From an uncultured Bacilli bacterium (GTDB taxonomy: Bacteria; Bacillota_I; Bacilli_A; RF39; UBA660), in NCBI GenBank assembly GCA_934097085.1, contig CAKONK010000006.1, positions 1 to 64,000 of the forward strand: DNA of 64,000 nucleotides. The letters run 5' to 3'. Made by a program: the position numbers and the translations under genes. Under the pieces are notes generated by a model. That model saw nothing but the letters and a program-made list of their open reading frames with translations. It did not search any database and was not told where the DNA came from. The first letter of the stretch is position 1. Every line of letters begins with the position of its first letter. Below are positions 62,814 to 64,000 of the stretch, in pieces.

Positions 62814-62849
62814 GAACTAGCAAATAAGCCAATTATTTACTAGTTTTTT
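62814..62849. repeat. 36-bp direct repeat, copy 2
   Basis: One base differs from copy 1 (AAA becomes AAG, silent for Lys if read as TmcAL). It also keeps the terminator hairpin, now ending the toxin transcript. Confidence 0.85.
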
Positions 62850-62889
62850 AGTACTTTTAATTTATTGAAATTTATAGTATACTTATAAC

Positions 62890-63915
62890 ATGAAGAAAAA
62901 AATATTATTTATATTAATTATCATTATGTTAGGATTGGGTATTTATTTAGAAACTAATAAAAGTAAAAATGCCTTTAAGGAGTATAGTTCAAAAACACTT
63001 GAATATGTTTATTTAAACGGAATATATGATGAAAAATACAAAAATGAATATGATAAAATAAAATTTGATAATCAGAAAAATTTTAGTATGGTACTTACTA
63101 CTTTTTTACCCAAAGGTTACTCTGGTGATGAAATAAATTATATATTTTTATTGAGTGAGGAAAACATAAATATGCTAAAAAATATTGATTATATTGATAT
63201 AAAAAATTTTTATAATTTAAAAAATTTTAATGTTCTTAACTATCAAAGATATGTAGATTATAAAGAAAAAAATGATATTTCTATTGAGAAAGCGGTTACT
63301 TATGTAAATTTAAATTTAGATTATAAGTTTTATGAAAATGCAAATGAAGTTAAAAATGCTGATGACATTTTAGTTTTAGTAAATAAATATAACTATTTAC
63401 CAAGTGGTTATACTCCCACGGATATTGATTACATCAAAGGGGCTTATGGAAATAATGTACCAATGAAAAATATAGCCAAAGAAAACTTTCTAGAACTTCA
63501 AAAATATATAAAAGATAATTTTGATTTAGAATTACTTCCTACTACCGCATACAGGAGTGAAATATTTCAAAAAACTTTATATGATAATTATGTAAAAAAT
63601 TATGGTAAAGAAAATGCTGATACATTTTCCGCAAGGCCAGGTTATTCAGAACATCAAACCGCCCTATCAATTGATTTAAAAAATATTGCTATAAAATCTG
63701 ATGTTAGACTTACTGATGAAGACTTTAAAATATTAAGTGAAAATGCTTATAAGTTCGGCTTTATAATAAGATTTCCTAAAGGCAAAGAAAATATAACTGG
63801 TTATGAATTTGAAAATTGGCATATTAGGTATGTTGGTAAAGATAATGCTAAAATTATTTATGAAAATGATTTAACTCTCGAGGAATATATTGATTTGTAT
63901 ATAAAAAAATATTAA
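62890..63915 (+). CDS. D,D-carboxypeptidase, VanY/M15B family
   Basis: 341-aa cell-wall peptidase with an N-terminal membrane anchor (about 4-18). The M15B zinc site is complete: SEHQTALSIDL (SxHxxGxAxD type with A in place of G, near 246) and ENWHIRYVG (near 302). TAYRSEIFQKTLYDNYV and SARPGYSEH are family landmarks. It trims the terminal D-Ala of peptidoglycan stems. The ATG is seven bases after TATACT and lacks a Shine-Dalgarno, so it may be leaderless. Confidence 0.92.
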   Translation: MKKKILFILIIIMLGLGIYLETNKSKNAFKEYSSKTLEYVYLNGIYDEKYKNEYDKIKFDNQKNFSMVLTTFLPKGYSGDEINYIFLLSEENINMLKNIDYIDIKNFYNLKNFNVLNYQRYVDYKEKNDISIEKAVTYVNLNLDYKFYENANEVKNADDILVLVNKYNYLPSGYTPTDIDYIKGAYGNNVPMKNIAKENFLELQKYIKDNFDLELLPTTAYRSEIFQKTLYDNYVKNYGKENADTFSARPGYSEHQTALSIDLKNIAIKSDVRLTDEDFKILSENAYKFGFIIRFPKGKENITGYEFENWHIRYVGKDNAKIIYENDLTLEEYIDLYIKKY

Positions 63916-63940
63916 AACTATTAAAGTCTTAATATTTTTA
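63905..63940 (+). terminator. Intrinsic terminator after the carboxypeptidase gene
   Basis: AAATATTAA/TTAATATTT hairpin followed by a T-rich run. Confidence 0.6.
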
Positions 63941-63948
63941 TTTTGTAA

Positions 63949-64000
63949 TTAAAGTTTAACTTTTCTTGATAATGGTTCATCCCCATTATTTTTATCATTA
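63949..64000 (-). CDS. 3' end of a gene that continues past the window
   Basis: The minus frame is open from the window edge to a TAA at 63951-63949, ending DKNNGDEPLSRKVKL. Composition is protein-like and it is convergent with the carboxypeptidase gene, but 16 codons are too few to identify it. Confidence 0.4.
   Translation of the reverse strand, partial: NDKNNGDEPLSRKVKL

Noticed and set aside
1..64000. Mycoplasma-type code with UGA as Trp
   Set aside because: Trp codons are TGG and several genes end in TGA at sensible places, such as the antitoxin and the ATGA overlaps, so the standard bacterial code applies.
1..64000. CRISPR array or cas genes
   Set aside because: No regularly spaced repeats of 24-40 bp and no Cas-like protein. 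The tandem 16-mers at 24932 occur only twice.

Overview
This is a contiguous piece of a very AT-rich low-GC Gram-positive (Firmicutes) chromosome using the standard bacterial code: TGA is a normal stop, for example at the end of the antitoxin gene at 62506. The gene content (a recO-yqzL-era-dgkA-ybeY-yqfD-yqfC cluster, a T-box ahead of glyS, SepF and DivIVA, a class B sortase with an NPETG substrate, archaeal-type ProS, QueH, TmcAL and RNase J) fits a reduced-genome, host-associated lineage of Bacilli near the Mollicutes or Erysipelotrichia (an RF39-like uncultured gut bacterium is my guess). Shine-Dalgarno sites are mostly AGGAGG or GGTGAT, but several + and - genes look leaderless.

Layout. 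1-5.8 kb: lysS, then a cell-wall anchored protein facing its own sortase, and a large polytopic membrane protein. 5.9-20.4 kb: a long minus-strand housekeeping block with small membrane proteins, rseP-cdsA-divIVA-sepF, proS, glyS with a compact T-box, an NTP pyrophosphohydrolase, tdk, recO-yqzL-era-dgkA-ybeY-vanZ-yqfD-yqfC, then tex. 22.6-24.4 kb: a foreign-looking cassette (XRE regulator, DUF3800 protein, convergent structured RNA) enclosed by a 21-bp perfect direct repeat. 24.8-25.5 kb: a small RNA candidate, two tRNA genes and tRNA debris. 25.5-35 kb: infC-rpmI-rplT with leader RNA, small enzymes, a second repeat-bounded single-gene cassette, an AbiE toxin-antitoxin pair, then rpsB-tsf. 35-42.5 kb: a surface protein and an operon (zinc-ribbon peptidase, zinc-ribbon membrane protein, calcium-type P-ATPase, membrane protein, transglutaminase-like protein), each preceded by a copy of the same 272-bp repeat. 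42.5-54.1 kb: a two-component system, transport and small metabolic genes, a MacB-like ABC exporter, and a manganese pyrophosphatase. 54.3-64 kb: uvrB, queH, an RNase J paralogue with an altered active site, rpsT, a transglutaminase-like protein, miaA, tmcAL, a RelB/YafQ pair set between copies of the tmcAL 3' end, and a D,D-carboxypeptidase.

The most interesting theme is a set of gene-sized accessory modules with no recombinase, each bounded by exact or near-exact direct repeats: DUF3800 plus RNA (21 bp), a lone 141-aa gene (26 bp) and RelB/YafQ (36 bp, 35 identical). In two of the three, the repeat is the 3' coding end of the neighbouring gene. The DUF3800 cassette carries a strong candidate for an independently transcribed structured RNA that runs tail to tail with the protein gene.

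All calls come from reading motifs, spacing and repeats by eye. Nothing was searched against a database, and promoters, terminators and RNA folds are predictions.
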